Assembly: GCF_009928525.1 (NCBI RefSeq)
Contig: NZ_JAABOK010000007.1
Span: forward strand, 124,001 to 188,000
DNA length: 64,000 nucleotides
Direction of reading: 5' to 3'
Origin: Chitinophaga solisilvae
Lineage (GTDB): Bacteria; Bacteroidota; Bacteroidia; Chitinophagales; Chitinophagaceae
Shown: piece after piece, positions 26,258-36,094 of the stretch
Position numbering within the stretch: position 1 is the first letter of the stretch
Layout of the letters: every line of letters starts with the position of its first letter
Translations under genes and position numbers: made by a program
The notes under the pieces: model-generated
Told to the model about the DNA's origin: nothing
What the model saw: the letters and a program-made list of their open reading frames with translations, nothing else
The model's database searches: none

Positions 26258-27362
26258 TCAGGATTACGGAAACTATCCTTTCTGCATCCGCTGCAGACAG
26301 GTCATGGTGTAAAGGCAGACAGATAACCTGACTGGCCATTTTCCGTGCAACTGGCAGGTTTTCCTGCGCAGCGGACGGCAGCCCCCGGTAAGTCGGAAAA
26401 TCGCTTATCAGCGGATAAAAATATCTTCGTCCCAGTATTTTTTTCTCTTTCATCTTAAAATACAAATCATCTCTGCTGATTCCGAAAGCACTTTCATTAA
26501 TAAATACCGGAAAATAGGAATAGTTGCCACTCACACCTGGTAACTCATGCAGGAAGGTGAGTCCAGGCAGATTTTTCAGTTTTTCTCTGTAAATACCTGC
26601 AACCATTTTACGGTTCTGAATGGCTTTGTCCACATGTTTCAAACTCAGCAGGCCATAGGCGGCCTGTACCTCATTCAACTTGGCATTTATTCCTGGCGCT
26701 ACTACGGTAGTTTCATCAGCAAATCCGAAATTTTTGAGAAAATCTATCCGCTGTTTCATTTTAGCATCATGGCAAACAATAGCGCCACCTTCAATGGTAG
26801 AATACGTTTTAGTAGCATGGAAGCTTAATATGCTCAGATCTCCGTGATTCAGAACAGATGTTCCGTTTTGCGTAACGCCAAAAGCATGTGCAGCATCATA
26901 AATTACCTGTAGTCCGTAAGTTTCAGCAATCTGCCGGATACGTTCCGTATCACAAGGGGTACCATATACATGTACCGGCATAATAGCAGTTGTTCTTGGG
27001 GTAATGGCAGCTTCTATCTTCTCAGGATCCAGGTTCATAGTAACAGGATCGATGTCCACAAATACCGGTTTGATATTATTCCACCACAGGGAATGGGTAG
27101 TAGCAACAAAACTGTATGGAGTTGTTATAACCTCACCGGTTATACGAAGCGCCTGCAGGGCAGTAATTAAAGCCAGCGTACCATTGGAGAAGAGTGCCAG
27201 ATGCTTTACCCCCAGGTAATCGCATAAAGCTTTTTCAAGTTCCTGATGGTAATCCCCGTTATTGGTTAACCATTTACGATTCCAGATTTTCTCCAGATAT
27301 GGCATAAATTCTTCCAATGGAGGCAGCAGAGGGCTGCTAACCGTAATTTGCTTATCTTCCAT
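26226..27362 (-). CDS. DegT/DnrJ/EryC1-type sugar aminotransferase (VioA-like)
   Basis: A 378-residue PLP enzyme. LPPLEEFMPYLEKIWNRKWL and NNGDYHQELEKALCDYLG resemble VioA (dTDP-4-amino-4,6-dideoxy-D-glucose synthesis). The PLP-binding set is visible: SNGTLALITALQAL, DAAHAFG with the Asp, and the Schiff-base lysine in SFHATKTYSTIEGG. It should transfer an amino group to a nucleotide-linked 4-keto (or 3-keto) 6-deoxy sugar, giving another amino sugar for the polymer. dTDP-glucose synthesis genes (rmlA/B) are absent here, so the keto sugar comes from elsewhere in the genome or from one of the SDR dehydratases in this locus. Confidence 0.85.
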   Translation of the reverse strand: MEDKQITVSSPLLPPLEEFMPYLEKIWNRKWLTNNGDYHQELEKALCDYLGVKHLALFSNGTLALITALQALRITGEVITTPYSFVATTHSLWWNNIKPVFVDIDPVTMNLDPEKIEAAITPRTTAIMPVHVYGTPCDTERIRQIAETYGLQVIYDAAHAFGVTQNGTSVLNHGDLSILSFHATKTYSTIEGGAIVCHDAKMKQRIDFLKNFGFADETTVVAPGINAKLNEVQAAYGLLSLKHVDKAIQNRKMVAGIYREKLKNLPGLTFLHELPGVSGNYSYFPVFINESAFGISRDDLYFKMKEKKILGRRYFYPLISDFPTYRGLPSAAQENLPVARKMASQVICLPLHHDLSAADAERIVSVILNEHAAASRNK

Positions 27363-27367
27363 TTCAA

Positions 27368-28807
27368 TTATTTTTTAATAACAGTCAACAGCATTTGTTT
27401 CAAATCCAGATACTCTGACAATTTTAAGATTTCATAAATAACTATCGATAATACAACGCCTGTAATACATTGCAGTAAAAGCGTTATCCAGGGCAGAAAG
27501 TTCATAAAGGATATTCCCCACATAATAGAAGCTACCAGAGCAGCGACTAAAAATCCGGGAGCAAGATCCCTTATCTGTTCTCTGGTTGAATAATGCAATA
27601 ACCTGCCAGAGAAATGACTATTCAGGAAATAGGCGATTACAGAAAGTAAAACACTGCCCCAAAGCATGTAGGTAATTCCAAACCAGATACCAATACCGAT
27701 AACCGGTATAGCGATTGATTTTTTTATTATCTCCAGCTTCAGAAAAAGGTCTGACCGGCCTTTTACATTCAGTGCATTCAGGTTAATGGCATGTAACGGG
27801 TAAAACATCTCAGCCAGACAAAGTATCTGCAAAAAGGCTGCTGCCTGTAACCACTTTTCGCCAATAAGAATCAGTATAAGCGGTCTGGCAACTGCTGCAA
27901 GTCCCATCATTAATGCAAACGTAGGCAGCATGGTACTTTTTATTACTTTCCGATATGCCTCCTTCAACCGTTGGTTGTCATGCTGAATAGCACTTAAAGC
28001 AGGATAACTTACCCGCTGGACCACCATAGAAAGATTGGAGGAAAAAGCTGTTGCAAAAAGTTCTGCCCTGGTATATTGCCCCAACTGACTGGCCGAATAA
28101 AACCTCCCGATAATAAGGTAATAGATATTTTTGTAAATGGTTTCCAATAATCCTGCGACCAATAAATTTGATCCAAATCTGTACAAGCCTTTAAGGCTTG
28201 TCATGGAAAACTCCCTGGACGGGCGCCATGGGCTTGCTATCCACAATAATACTGTATTCAGCAGCTGCCGGGAAATTACCTGCCCAACAAGACTCCATAC
28301 TCCCATCTGATAATAGGCCATCCCAACTCCGATAGCTCCGCTGCTTAATGAAGACACCAGCGAAATTTTCGCCTGCGTTTTAAAATCGATTGATTTTGTC
28401 AGAATAGTTTTGGGTATAATAGCCAAAGCACTTACTACTAAAAAAATGCCCATGGCACGCGTTACTGCTTTCAGTTTAGGCTCTTTAAAAAAGATACTGA
28501 TAGCAGGCGCCAGTAAATACAACAATAGGAATATTGCTATTCCTATTGAGAGGTTAAAAAAGAAAACAGTATTATAATCTTGTGTCGTAGCATCATTCTT
28601 TCGAATCAAAGCCTGACTGAATCCGCTATCAATAAATGAATTGGCGACCGCTATAAAAACCGTAATCATTCCGAGTATACCAAATTCAGCAGGAGACAGT
28701 AACCTCGCAAGGATCAGGCCTACCAGAAATGTAATACCCGAATTGGCCAGATTATCTATAAAGCTCCAGGTAACTCCCTTTATTGCTTTCTGCCTTAGTA
28801 AACTCAT
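27368..28807 (-). CDS. lipid-linked repeat-unit flippase (Wzx, WzxC-like)
   Basis: A 479-residue membrane protein with about 12-14 hydrophobic helices. The N-terminus KAIKGVTWSFIDNLANSGI and LGLILARLLSPAEFG-like block FLVGLILARLLSPAEFGILGM are typical of the WzxC/MATE-related polysaccharide exporters (PF13440). It should flip undecaprenyl-linked oligosaccharides from the cytoplasmic to the periplasmic face for the polymerase. It starts 40 bases after the WecB-like gene ends and is five bases from the aminotransferase gene. Confidence 0.9.
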   Translation of the reverse strand: MSLLRQKAIKGVTWSFIDNLANSGITFLVGLILARLLSPAEFGILGMITVFIAVANSFIDSGFSQALIRKNDATTQDYNTVFFFNLSIGIAIFLLLYLLAPAISIFFKEPKLKAVTRAMGIFLVVSALAIIPKTILTKSIDFKTQAKISLVSSLSSGAIGVGMAYYQMGVWSLVGQVISRQLLNTVLLWIASPWRPSREFSMTSLKGLYRFGSNLLVAGLLETIYKNIYYLIIGRFYSASQLGQYTRAELFATAFSSNLSMVVQRVSYPALSAIQHDNQRLKEAYRKVIKSTMLPTFALMMGLAAVARPLILILIGEKWLQAAAFLQILCLAEMFYPLHAINLNALNVKGRSDLFLKLEIIKKSIAIPVIGIGIWFGITYMLWGSVLLSVIAYFLNSHFSGRLLHYSTREQIRDLAPGFLVAALVASIMWGISFMNFLPWITLLLQCITGVVLSIVIYEILKLSEYLDLKQMLLTVIKK

Positions 28808-28847
28808 AACACTTCAAAAAATTTCATACGAACTGGTCCTTCCGGCT

Positions 28848-30023
28848 TTACCCCTCAATTGTACTTTGAAGTACTGGTCTACTGGTGATCTCTGATTCTA
28901 TAACATGAACTATTCTGGAGGCTGTTTTTCCATCCCAGAACTTAGGTGCATTCCCTGTTTTGCCTTCGCCTGCCAGAATAAGGTTTACTTCCTGTTCAAT
29001 TTCAGTTACCTTGATCAGCTTGTTGCTCCCTTCTGTGATGGTAACCGGACGTTCTGTATTAGGACGTACTGTCAGACACGGTACATTCAGATAAGTTGTT
29101 TCTTCCTGAATTCCACCGGAATCTGTCAATACAAATTTTGACGAGGACACAAGAGCAATAAATTCAAAATATCCCAATGACTCTATCAGAAATATATTAT
29201 CCGATTTATTGATACTCTCTAACAAGCCAAATTCCTGAATATTCTTATAGGTTCTGGGATGAATTGGAAAGATCATTGGCGTCTTCTCTGCAATCTTAAT
29301 CCAGATATTCACCAGGGCAGTTAACTGCTCCCTGTCATCTACATTGGAAGGCCGGTGAAACGTCATCACACCATAGTTATTCTTATTAAAGTCAACCCCT
29401 ATCTTTATACGACGCTGTTTATTCAACAGATCAAAAGCCAGGTTTTCGCTATCAATATTAGGCAGATTTTTAACTAACGTATCAATCATCAGATTTCCCA
29501 CCATATGAATCTTCTCTGCCGCCACGCCTTCATTTGTCAGGTTTTCATCTGCATCTGCACTGGTTGTAAAAAAATAATCGCTGATGGAATCTGTTACAAG
29601 ACGATTGATTTCTTCGGGCATGGAACGATCATTACTTCTGAGTCCTGCTTCATAATGTACAGTTTTGATACCCAGCTTGGAAGCTACCAGGGTGCATGCT
29701 ACTGTACTGTTTACATCACCAACCACCAGTACCATATCTGGTTTGATATCAAGGCACACCTTTTCGAACCCTTCCATAATGCGTGCAGTCTGCACTGCAT
29801 GGGACGCAGAGCCAACTTCGAGGTTTATATCCGGTAAAGGAATATTTAACTGTCTGAAAAACAAATCAGACATCTTCTCATCATAATGCTGTCCTGTATG
29901 AACAAGTATGGGCTGAATCAGGTGGTGGTCTTTCAAAACATGCATCAAAGGAGCAATTTTCATGAAGTTAGGCCTTGCCCCAGCTATCAGAATCAGTTTA
30001 AATTTTGTATTACTATTTTTCAT
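28848..30023 (-). CDS. wecB: UDP-N-acetylglucosamine 2-epimerase (non-hydrolysing)
   Basis: A 391-residue enzyme that interconverts UDP-GlcNAc and UDP-ManNAc. Motifs: LIAGARPNFMKIAPLMHVL, LVHTGQHYDEKMSDLFF, VLVVGDVNSTVACTLVASKL, VHYEAGLRSNDRSMPEEINR and LTDSGGIQEETTYLNVP. It is a paralogue of the FnlC-like enzyme in the same locus but carries the ordinary WecB active-site sequence. Together with the adjacent dehydrogenase it probably makes UDP-ManNAc and then UDP-ManNAcA. Length is typical. Confidence 0.93.
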   Translation of the reverse strand: MKNSNTKFKLILIAGARPNFMKIAPLMHVLKDHHLIQPILVHTGQHYDEKMSDLFFRQLNIPLPDINLEVGSASHAVQTARIMEGFEKVCLDIKPDMVLVVGDVNSTVACTLVASKLGIKTVHYEAGLRSNDRSMPEEINRLVTDSISDYFFTTSADADENLTNEGVAAEKIHMVGNLMIDTLVKNLPNIDSENLAFDLLNKQRRIKIGVDFNKNNYGVMTFHRPSNVDDREQLTALVNIWIKIAEKTPMIFPIHPRTYKNIQEFGLLESINKSDNIFLIESLGYFEFIALVSSSKFVLTDSGGIQEETTYLNVPCLTVRPNTERPVTITEGSNKLIKVTEIEQEVNLILAGEGKTGNAPKFWDGKTASRIVHVIESEITSRPVLQSTIEG

Positions 30024-30071
30024 ATTCAGACTTATTATTCAAATGATGAAGATGGGATGAATGCACTAAAA

Positions 30072-31361
30072 TTACAACCTGCCATCAACCAGTTCCTTGC
30101 TTAAAAAGGCCTTTGTATCAAACACGACTGCATCAACACCCGATTTCAGGGTATTGAAATCAATTGCCAGGAACTCATTATGCGCCACTGCCAATATTAT
30201 TGCGTCGTACTTTTCATTCAATACAGGCAACAGCTCTACGTCATACTCTTCCTTAACATCAGCAGCATGGGCATGAGGATCATAGATGCATACCTGCACA
30301 CCAAACTGAATAAGTTCCTTATATATATCGATAACTCTGGAATTACGTACGTCCGGGCAATTTTCTTTAAACGTAAAGCCCAGGATCAGTACCCTGGAAC
30401 CATCAATCTTATGCCCTTTCTTAATCATTAATTTTACCACCTTATTGGCGACGAACATTCCCATATTATCATTCACCCTTCTTCCTGACAGGATAACCTG
30501 CGGATGATAACCCAGGGATTCTGCCTTATGTGCCAGATAATATGGGTCCACTCCAATACAATGCCCACCTACCAATCCTGGTTTAAACTTCAGGAAGTTC
30601 CATTTGGTTCCGGCTGCTTCCAGCACTTCAGTTGTATCAATACCTATTCTGTCAAAAATCAGTGCCAATTCATTAACGAAGCTTATGTTCACATCTCTTT
30701 GTGCATTTTCAATGGCTTTGGATGCTTCTGCTACCTTAATGCTACTGGCTTTGAATGTACCTGCAGTTATTATGCTTCTGTATAATCCGTCCACTTCTTC
30801 AGCAATCTGGGGTGTAGAGCCGGAAGTAACCTTCTTGATTTTGACAAGTGTGTTTAATTTATCTCCGGGATTGATACGCTCAGGAGAATATCCGCAAAAG
30901 AAATCTTCATTGAATTTCAGGCCGGATATTTTTTCCAGAACAGGTACACAATCTTCTTCTGTACATCCAGGATATACAGTAGATTCGTAAATAATGATAT
31001 CTCCTTTTTTAAGCACTTTTCCCAACATCTCTGAGGCTTTCAACAGAGGAACCAGGTCCGGTTTTTTATAGTGATCAATCGGTGTGGGTACGGTAACAAT
31101 GAATACATTGCATTGCTCCAGCGAAATGGGATCACTTGAAAATTCAAGTCCAAAACTGTTATTGGCAACATCTCCTGTAATTGCCAGATGCAGTCCTTCC
31201 AGATCCGCTTCACGCGTATGATCCTCTCCTCTCTGCAGTTCTTCAATACGGGATTTATTTATATCAAATCCCAGCACGTGGTACTTTTTTCCGAATTCTA
31301 TCGCTAATGGTAGTCCAACGTAACCAAGTCCGATAATTGCTATTCTCTTAGAAGATGACAT
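30072..31361 (-). CDS. UDP-HexNAc 6-dehydrogenase (WecC/TviB/WbpA group)
   Basis: A 429-residue NAD-dependent nucleotide-sugar dehydrogenase. N-terminal IAIIGLGYVGLPLAIEFGKK binds NAD. IVTVPTPIDHYKKPDL, YESTVYPGCTEEDCVPVLEK, FFCGYSPERINPGDK and the catalytic cysteine in LVGGHCIGVDPYYLAHKAE are characteristic. The GHCIGVDPYYL form is usual in TviB/WbpO (UDP-GlcNAc/GalNAc) enzymes and also occurs in UDP-ManNAc dehydrogenases, so substrate is uncertain. Pairing with the wecB gene 48 bases downstream favours UDP-ManNAcA. It forms a uronic acid and would give the polymer negative charge. Confidence 0.9.
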   Translation of the reverse strand: MSSSKRIAIIGLGYVGLPLAIEFGKKYHVLGFDINKSRIEELQRGEDHTREADLEGLHLAITGDVANNSFGLEFSSDPISLEQCNVFIVTVPTPIDHYKKPDLVPLLKASEMLGKVLKKGDIIIYESTVYPGCTEEDCVPVLEKISGLKFNEDFFCGYSPERINPGDKLNTLVKIKKVTSGSTPQIAEEVDGLYRSIITAGTFKASSIKVAEASKAIENAQRDVNISFVNELALIFDRIGIDTTEVLEAAGTKWNFLKFKPGLVGGHCIGVDPYYLAHKAESLGYHPQVILSGRRVNDNMGMFVANKVVKLMIKKGHKIDGSRVLILGFTFKENCPDVRNSRVIDIYKELIQFGVQVCIYDPHAHAADVKEEYDVELLPVLNEKYDAIILAVAHNEFLAIDFNTLKSGVDAVVFDTKAFLSKELVDGRL

Positions 31362-31381
31362 TACTTATTTTGATTATGAGG

Positions 31382-32470
31382 TTATTTCATGATGTCTTTA
31401 TACAGCTTCCTTATGCAGATAATGATGCAGGCGAGAAATCCCCCGACTATAGCACCAAGTATGCCTCCTTTGGCAAACCCCCATTCCTTTTTTTCCAGTG
31501 GAAAAATAGGTTTATCTACAACCTGAATAACCGGAGTTTCCTGTGCCATAGTAATTTTGCTTAACTCCAGGTTTTTCACAATTTCTCCATACATAGTCTG
31601 GAGCATCATCTTATCACGGGTAAGCAGTTCTGTTTTTACGCTGGCTATTCTTCTGGCCGGGTTCTGATTCAAATCCTGTACTTCTGCAGAAGCGTATGTT
31701 TTCCTGTTCAGTAAAATTTCCATGGAGTCTGCCTGAAGCTGCAAGCGGTCAACACTCCCTTTAGTCCGTTTGGTTTTGGTATCTATATAGAAAGCTGATG
31801 CCTTCTCCACCAGTGACTCAATAAATACTTTTGAAAAAATTTCATCTTCTGAAGAACAGGTAACAGAAATGAAGTCAAGATTTTTATCTTTCTTTTCTAC
31901 TTTCAGCAGTTTCTTTGTAATGACTTTATAAGCTTCATTCAGTATACTATCTTGCTGGAGGGAAAATTTACCTCTGTCAGCATTGAGTGGGAAATCAATA
32001 TGTTCCAGTGTTTTGTTTTTGGCCATCCTTTTTCTGTTACCACTGAAGTCCAGAAAATGGTTCATCAGTGTCATGGCTTTATTATTGAGGGTTACAGGTG
32101 AAAGCAGGGTACTTTCTACCATCAGACGGGAAGTCAGAAATTCCATGATATTATCATTGGTAAATACACCGGCGCCACTACTACCTCCACTCAGATCAAG
32201 GCCAAACTGACTGGCAATTCCTGCATATGCCCCCATGCCACCTTGACTATTTTCCTGCAATACAAAAGTGAGCTTACCTTCATACTTAGGCTTCAGAACG
32301 GTTACGATATAACAACCCAAACCTAAACCGGCTGCGGCGGCAATCAGGATAATCAGTTTCTTTTTCCAGAGATATCCGCACCAATCATAAAACCTTAAAA
32401 CAAGATCTTTGACAGATATTTCATTACTCCGGAATTTATCTGCATCCGGGCTATTTTTATACGAATCCAT
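31382..32470 (-). CDS. Wzz-type chain-length determinant / polysaccharide co-polymerase
   Basis: A 362-residue inner-membrane protein. A short cytoplasmic tail precedes a first membrane helix (KKLIILIAAAAGLGLGCYIV, about 37-56), then a large periplasmic domain rich in helix, and a second membrane helix near the C-terminus (GGILGAIVGGFLACIIICI). The PIFPLEKKEWG motif before the second helix is the proline-rich signature of the Wzz family. No tyrosine-kinase domain is fused, and no separate kinase gene is adjacent. It should set chain length with the Wzy polymerase and connect to the outer-membrane exporter encoded 27 bases upstream. Confidence 0.9.
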   Translation of the reverse strand: MDSYKNSPDADKFRSNEISVKDLVLRFYDWCGYLWKKKLIILIAAAAGLGLGCYIVTVLKPKYEGKLTFVLQENSQGGMGAYAGIASQFGLDLSGGSSGAGVFTNDNIMEFLTSRLMVESTLLSPVTLNNKAMTLMNHFLDFSGNRKRMAKNKTLEHIDFPLNADRGKFSLQQDSILNEAYKVITKKLLKVEKKDKNLDFISVTCSSEDEIFSKVFIESLVEKASAFYIDTKTKRTKGSVDRLQLQADSMEILLNRKTYASAEVQDLNQNPARRIASVKTELLTRDKMMLQTMYGEIVKNLELSKITMAQETPVIQVVDKPIFPLEKKEWGFAKGGILGAIVGGFLACIIICIRKLYKDIMK

Positions 32471-32497
32471 GTAATTTATTATCTAATCCTGAAGGAA

Positions 32498-34987
32498 TCA
32501 TTTTACCCTGGTCAATATCGTCACAATTACAAGAGCTATGGAAGCCAATCCACTGGCCAATCCCACTGCTTCTCCCGAGCTCAGGCCTTTTCTATCCTTT
32601 CTGGTTGGCACATAAATTTCTGCGCCGGGTTTAACTTTGGGGTAAGCATTAAAGAACATTACTTTTTTCGTATTTCTTACTTCACCATTAGCGTACACAA
32701 TATAACTACGTCTTTTCAGTGCCTGTGAAGTAAATCCGCCAGCACCGTGTACGTAATCCTTGAAAGTATAATTTCCATCGTACCTGATCTTCTTGGGAAA
32801 ATACACTTCACCAAATAACTGTACCGTCTGTAATTTTTTCGGTACTTTAATAATATCTCCCTGTTCCAGCAATAAATCATACTTGGATCCCGGGTTTTTC
32901 ATAATCAGTTCCAGGTTAATACCTAACAGCTGCATTTTTCTGTCTACCGTACTCTGTACACGGGAAATATCGCTACTGTCCTGCAGTTTGTTATAAAAAA
33001 CCTGGAGTTTATTAGCGAGCAATATGCTATCACTTTCGTTGATAAATGTTTTACGCATCATTACCGCTCCCTGCGCATATGCTTCCGGACGCAGACCACC
33101 GGATCTTTTAATCAGATCTGATACTCTTTCAGAACGATTGTTGATCGTATAATCACCAGGATATACGACTTCTCCGCTGATCAATACATTTGCCTGTGAA
33201 GAGTAGGTAGGAGACCGACGGATTACCACCTCATCAAAAGGACGCAACACAAATCCGCTTGCATCAGGGTTACTGCTGAGGTCAGCATTGATATCAAACT
33301 GCTGTATAACTGATTTAATACTATCTTTCGGGTCATACTCCCCGCCACGCACCCTTCGCGAAATTTCTATGTGTTTGGTACTTGCTGCATCAGTAAGGCC
33401 TCCGGCCAAAAGCACCAGATCTTCCAGATGCATACTGTCAGCATAACTGAAAAAACCAGGTTTGTTGACCTCTCCGTCAATTCTTACTTCATAGCCACCA
33501 CGCAGATCAAACTTGGAATAAATGATCACACTGTCTTCTTTCTGTAAGGCCAGCGTGGTTTTCCCGGTTAATACGTCTCTTACGTTGAAATTAAGATATG
33601 CCGGTGTAAAATCCTCCTGCAAACGACGAATCAACCCCCTCGACAGGGCAGCTATTTCCTTCACCCCATCAGCACGTTTTATCAGATCCCCAACTGTCAT
33701 ATTCTGCTCGAGTGCATAATTCCCCGGATGAAATATTGCTCCTGAAATAGTAACCCGGTTACTGAAACGATTTAAGATTGAATCGATGAAAAACTGATCT
33801 CCGGATTTCAGTTTAAAGGAAGCTACCTCACTAGCGGGAACGTTCACTACTTCTCTTTCTTTATTATTAACCCGAAAAACGCGGATCACGTCTCTGAAAG
33901 AGACATCTGTATACCCGCCTGCGTAATTAATAATCTGCTGTAGGGTTTCATTTTCCTTAGCTTCAAAGATGGCCGGACGCTTTACTTCTCCGGATAGCTC
34001 CACTCTTGTTTTATAGGGATTAACCTTCACAATATCCTGATCCTGCAATACGATATTATTAGTCAGATCTCCATTGGAAAGAAAGTCATATAAGTCAAAT
34101 GTAACTACAGGCACGCCGTTACGGATCACCTGAATATTACGGAAAGATCCATTTTCATTCGGACCACCGGAAACATACAATGCATTTGCAACAGTTGCAA
34201 GTGAAGGGATTGTATATGAACCAGGTTTTACGATTTCACCAATCATCAACACCCTGATACTACGGATACTCCCCAGTGTTATCTGAACAGAAGTATTTCC
34301 AGATCTGATTCCACTGTAAATAGACGATAACTGTTTGGTAATACGGATTCTGGCCTCTTCCATGGTAAGACCATTTACATACACCGGCCCCAGGTTAGGC
34401 ACACGTATATAACCCTCCGGAGAAACTTTCAGTCGATGCTGTACTTCAGAATAACCATAAACATCAATCAGTAACTCATCACCGGCAGCAAGGCGATAGT
34501 TGAGGGGAGTAGGCATTTTAAGATTGGGCTCGAAAGTAAGATTTTTGTTATTGAACAACTCTGACCCGAAAATGCGTTTTCTTCTTTTAGCCAGATCCCT
34601 GTCTTCTCTCGATTCCCCTTTTCTATCAATTGTTTGTTCGTCCGCAGCATCATCTACCTTACGGCTACCTGTCTGATCATCCTGTGAAGAGGCATCTTTC
34701 TGTTGAGACTTCGCATCCAGCTCCTTATCCAGGCCCAATTGCTGTATTCTGCTTTTTAATTTGGCAACTTCGATATCCGGAATCCCTTTCTGCTGAGCAT
34801 AAGAGTCTATATCTGCAAAAGCAATATTACTTTTCTTCATTTCCGACACCAACTGACGTACCTGATCATCCGTCAGATTATCTACCTTCATCTGCTTGAT
34901 TTGCTCTTTTGACAATATTTGATTCTGGGCGGTTACACAATAGCCAATAAACAGGAACAGCTGGATCAGCAATAATTTTTTGAACAT
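32498..34987 (-). CDS. SLBB-domain polysaccharide export protein (Wza-like), multi-repeat
   Basis: An 829-residue exporter with a signal peptide (cleavage near VTAQ). A helical, charged, low-complexity region (about 25-140) leads to a Poly_export domain (PTPLNYRLAAGDELLIDVYG) and a series of about five to six SLBB repeats, each beginning V-x-(I/L)-x-GEV-x-x-PG (for example VLMIGEIVKPGSYTIP, VELSGEVKRPAIFE, VRIDGEVNKPGFFSY, VLISGEVVYPGDYTI, VQLFGEVYFPKKIRY). A C-terminal hydrophobic segment (about 805-823) follows. It is much longer than E. coli Wza, as is usual in Bacteroidota. It forms the outer-membrane or periplasmic conduit for the polymer and is the first gene of the locus. Confidence 0.92.
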   Translation of the reverse strand: MFKKLLLIQLFLFIGYCVTAQNQILSKEQIKQMKVDNLTDDQVRQLVSEMKKSNIAFADIDSYAQQKGIPDIEVAKLKSRIQQLGLDKELDAKSQQKDASSQDDQTGSRKVDDAADEQTIDRKGESREDRDLAKRRKRIFGSELFNNKNLTFEPNLKMPTPLNYRLAAGDELLIDVYGYSEVQHRLKVSPEGYIRVPNLGPVYVNGLTMEEARIRITKQLSSIYSGIRSGNTSVQITLGSIRSIRVLMIGEIVKPGSYTIPSLATVANALYVSGGPNENGSFRNIQVIRNGVPVVTFDLYDFLSNGDLTNNIVLQDQDIVKVNPYKTRVELSGEVKRPAIFEAKENETLQQIINYAGGYTDVSFRDVIRVFRVNNKEREVVNVPASEVASFKLKSGDQFFIDSILNRFSNRVTISGAIFHPGNYALEQNMTVGDLIKRADGVKEIAALSRGLIRRLQEDFTPAYLNFNVRDVLTGKTTLALQKEDSVIIYSKFDLRGGYEVRIDGEVNKPGFFSYADSMHLEDLVLLAGGLTDAASTKHIEISRRVRGGEYDPKDSIKSVIQQFDINADLSSNPDASGFVLRPFDEVVIRRSPTYSSQANVLISGEVVYPGDYTINNRSERVSDLIKRSGGLRPEAYAQGAVMMRKTFINESDSILLANKLQVFYNKLQDSSDISRVQSTVDRKMQLLGINLELIMKNPGSKYDLLLEQGDIIKVPKKLQTVQLFGEVYFPKKIRYDGNYTFKDYVHGAGGFTSQALKRRSYIVYANGEVRNTKKVMFFNAYPKVKPGAEIYVPTRKDRKGLSSGEAVGLASGLASIALVIVTILTRVK

Positions 34988-35522
34988 GTATTAATAGGAT
35001 ATAAAAACTTCTCGAATATCTTTTTTGGAAACAATTGTAAGGTGCTATCTGGTTATGATACAGCCAAACAAGTTGCAAATCTATTAAAAATAACATATAA
35101 ATGTTACAGGAATCCCCTGTGGTGAATCATTTTATTCTTAAATCATTCACCTGCTTTATTTAAACGTTTCAACATTCATTTTCAATGGGTTGTCAGGAAT
35201 AATAATCAGATTTAATAAAAATTAGTTTTAAGCAGTTTATAATATCGCAATAAACGTCATATGAAATTATTGCAACATATCAAAAATTGAATCAATCTTT
35301 TTCCCGCTTTTTCTCGTTAATACCTTTAGAGTCAATTCAAAATACCTGTTTTCCATATTAAACCACCAAAATCTTTACTCAGACCGGTCCTGTGAACATG
35401 CGAAACCTGTTGCGCCATGTGAAACTACTCAAAAAACATTATAAATCAATCATTTGAATAGCTGTGAACGCTTGAACCGAGAACTTTTCTGTTTAAATTA
35501 GTTAAGGCAAAACTTAAACAAT
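34988..35522. other. divergent intergenic region upstream of the polysaccharide locus
   Basis: An AT-rich 535-bp gap between the divergent exporter and sigma-factor genes. I see a candidate minus-strand -7 box (separate entry) and nothing that codes. No clear hairpins, repeats or plus-strand TAnnTTTG box were found. Confidence 0.6.
35076..35083 (-). promoter_or_regulatory. candidate -7 element (TAGATTTG) of the polysaccharide locus
   Basis: The minus strand carries TAGATTTG, matching TAnnTTTG, about 90 bases upstream of the exporter start. The -33 region lacks a clean TTTG, so strength may depend on an activator or an alternative sigma factor. Confidence 0.4.
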
Positions 35523-36023
35523 ATGTCATCTGTTGAATTTAACACCTTGCTCATCGGTAATGCTGATTTCCTGAAACCCTTTGCATTTACCCTTACCAAA
35601 GATGCGGAACAAGCCAAGGATCTTTACCAGGAAACCCTCTTCCGGGCCCTCTCCAACCAGGAAAAATACCTGGAAGGTACCAACATCCGTGCCTGGCTTT
35701 TTACCATCATGCGTAATATCTTTATCAACCACTACCGCAAAAAAGCCAAAACAAGGCTGGTAACCGAACCTGCCATCAGCGATTTCTTTCTCAACTATCA
35801 GCAGATGCCCGCCTCCAACAAGGCAGACACCAACCTGCGCATGAAAGATATTCACGTCGCCGTTTATCACCTCCCCCCTATCTTTAAACAACCCTTCATG
35901 CTCTACTATGAAGGATACAAATATTTCGAAATAGCTGATATACTCCAGGAACCACTGGGCACCATCAAAAGCAGAATACACTTCGCCAGAAAAATCCTGA
36001 AAAACCAGATCCCCCGGCATTAA
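35523..36023 (+). CDS. ECF-type RNA polymerase sigma factor
   Basis: A 166-residue sigma factor. Region 2 spans about residues 12-80 (DAEQAKDLYQETLFRAL, then NIRAWLFTIMRNIFINHYRKK), and region 4 about 108-160 (VAVYHLPPIFKQPFMLYYEGYKYFEIADIL followed by GTIKSRIHFARKILK). It is a minimal two-domain ECF factor without fused extensions. No anti-sigma factor (FecR-like or zinc) lies beside it, which sets it apart from the usual Bacteroidota SusCD-linked systems. It diverges from the polysaccharide locus, so it could control that locus, but this is inference from position. Confidence 0.9.
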   Translation: MSSVEFNTLLIGNADFLKPFAFTLTKDAEQAKDLYQETLFRALSNQEKYLEGTNIRAWLFTIMRNIFINHYRKKAKTRLVTEPAISDFFLNYQQMPASNKADTNLRMKDIHVAVYHLPPIFKQPFMLYYEGYKYFEIADILQEPLGTIKSRIHFARKILKNQIPRH

Positions 36024-36094
36024 CCGTGCCACTGTGACGATTCGGTTATAATTTCTATCTTGGTGAATTAACAATCCACCAAATAATCGCTATC

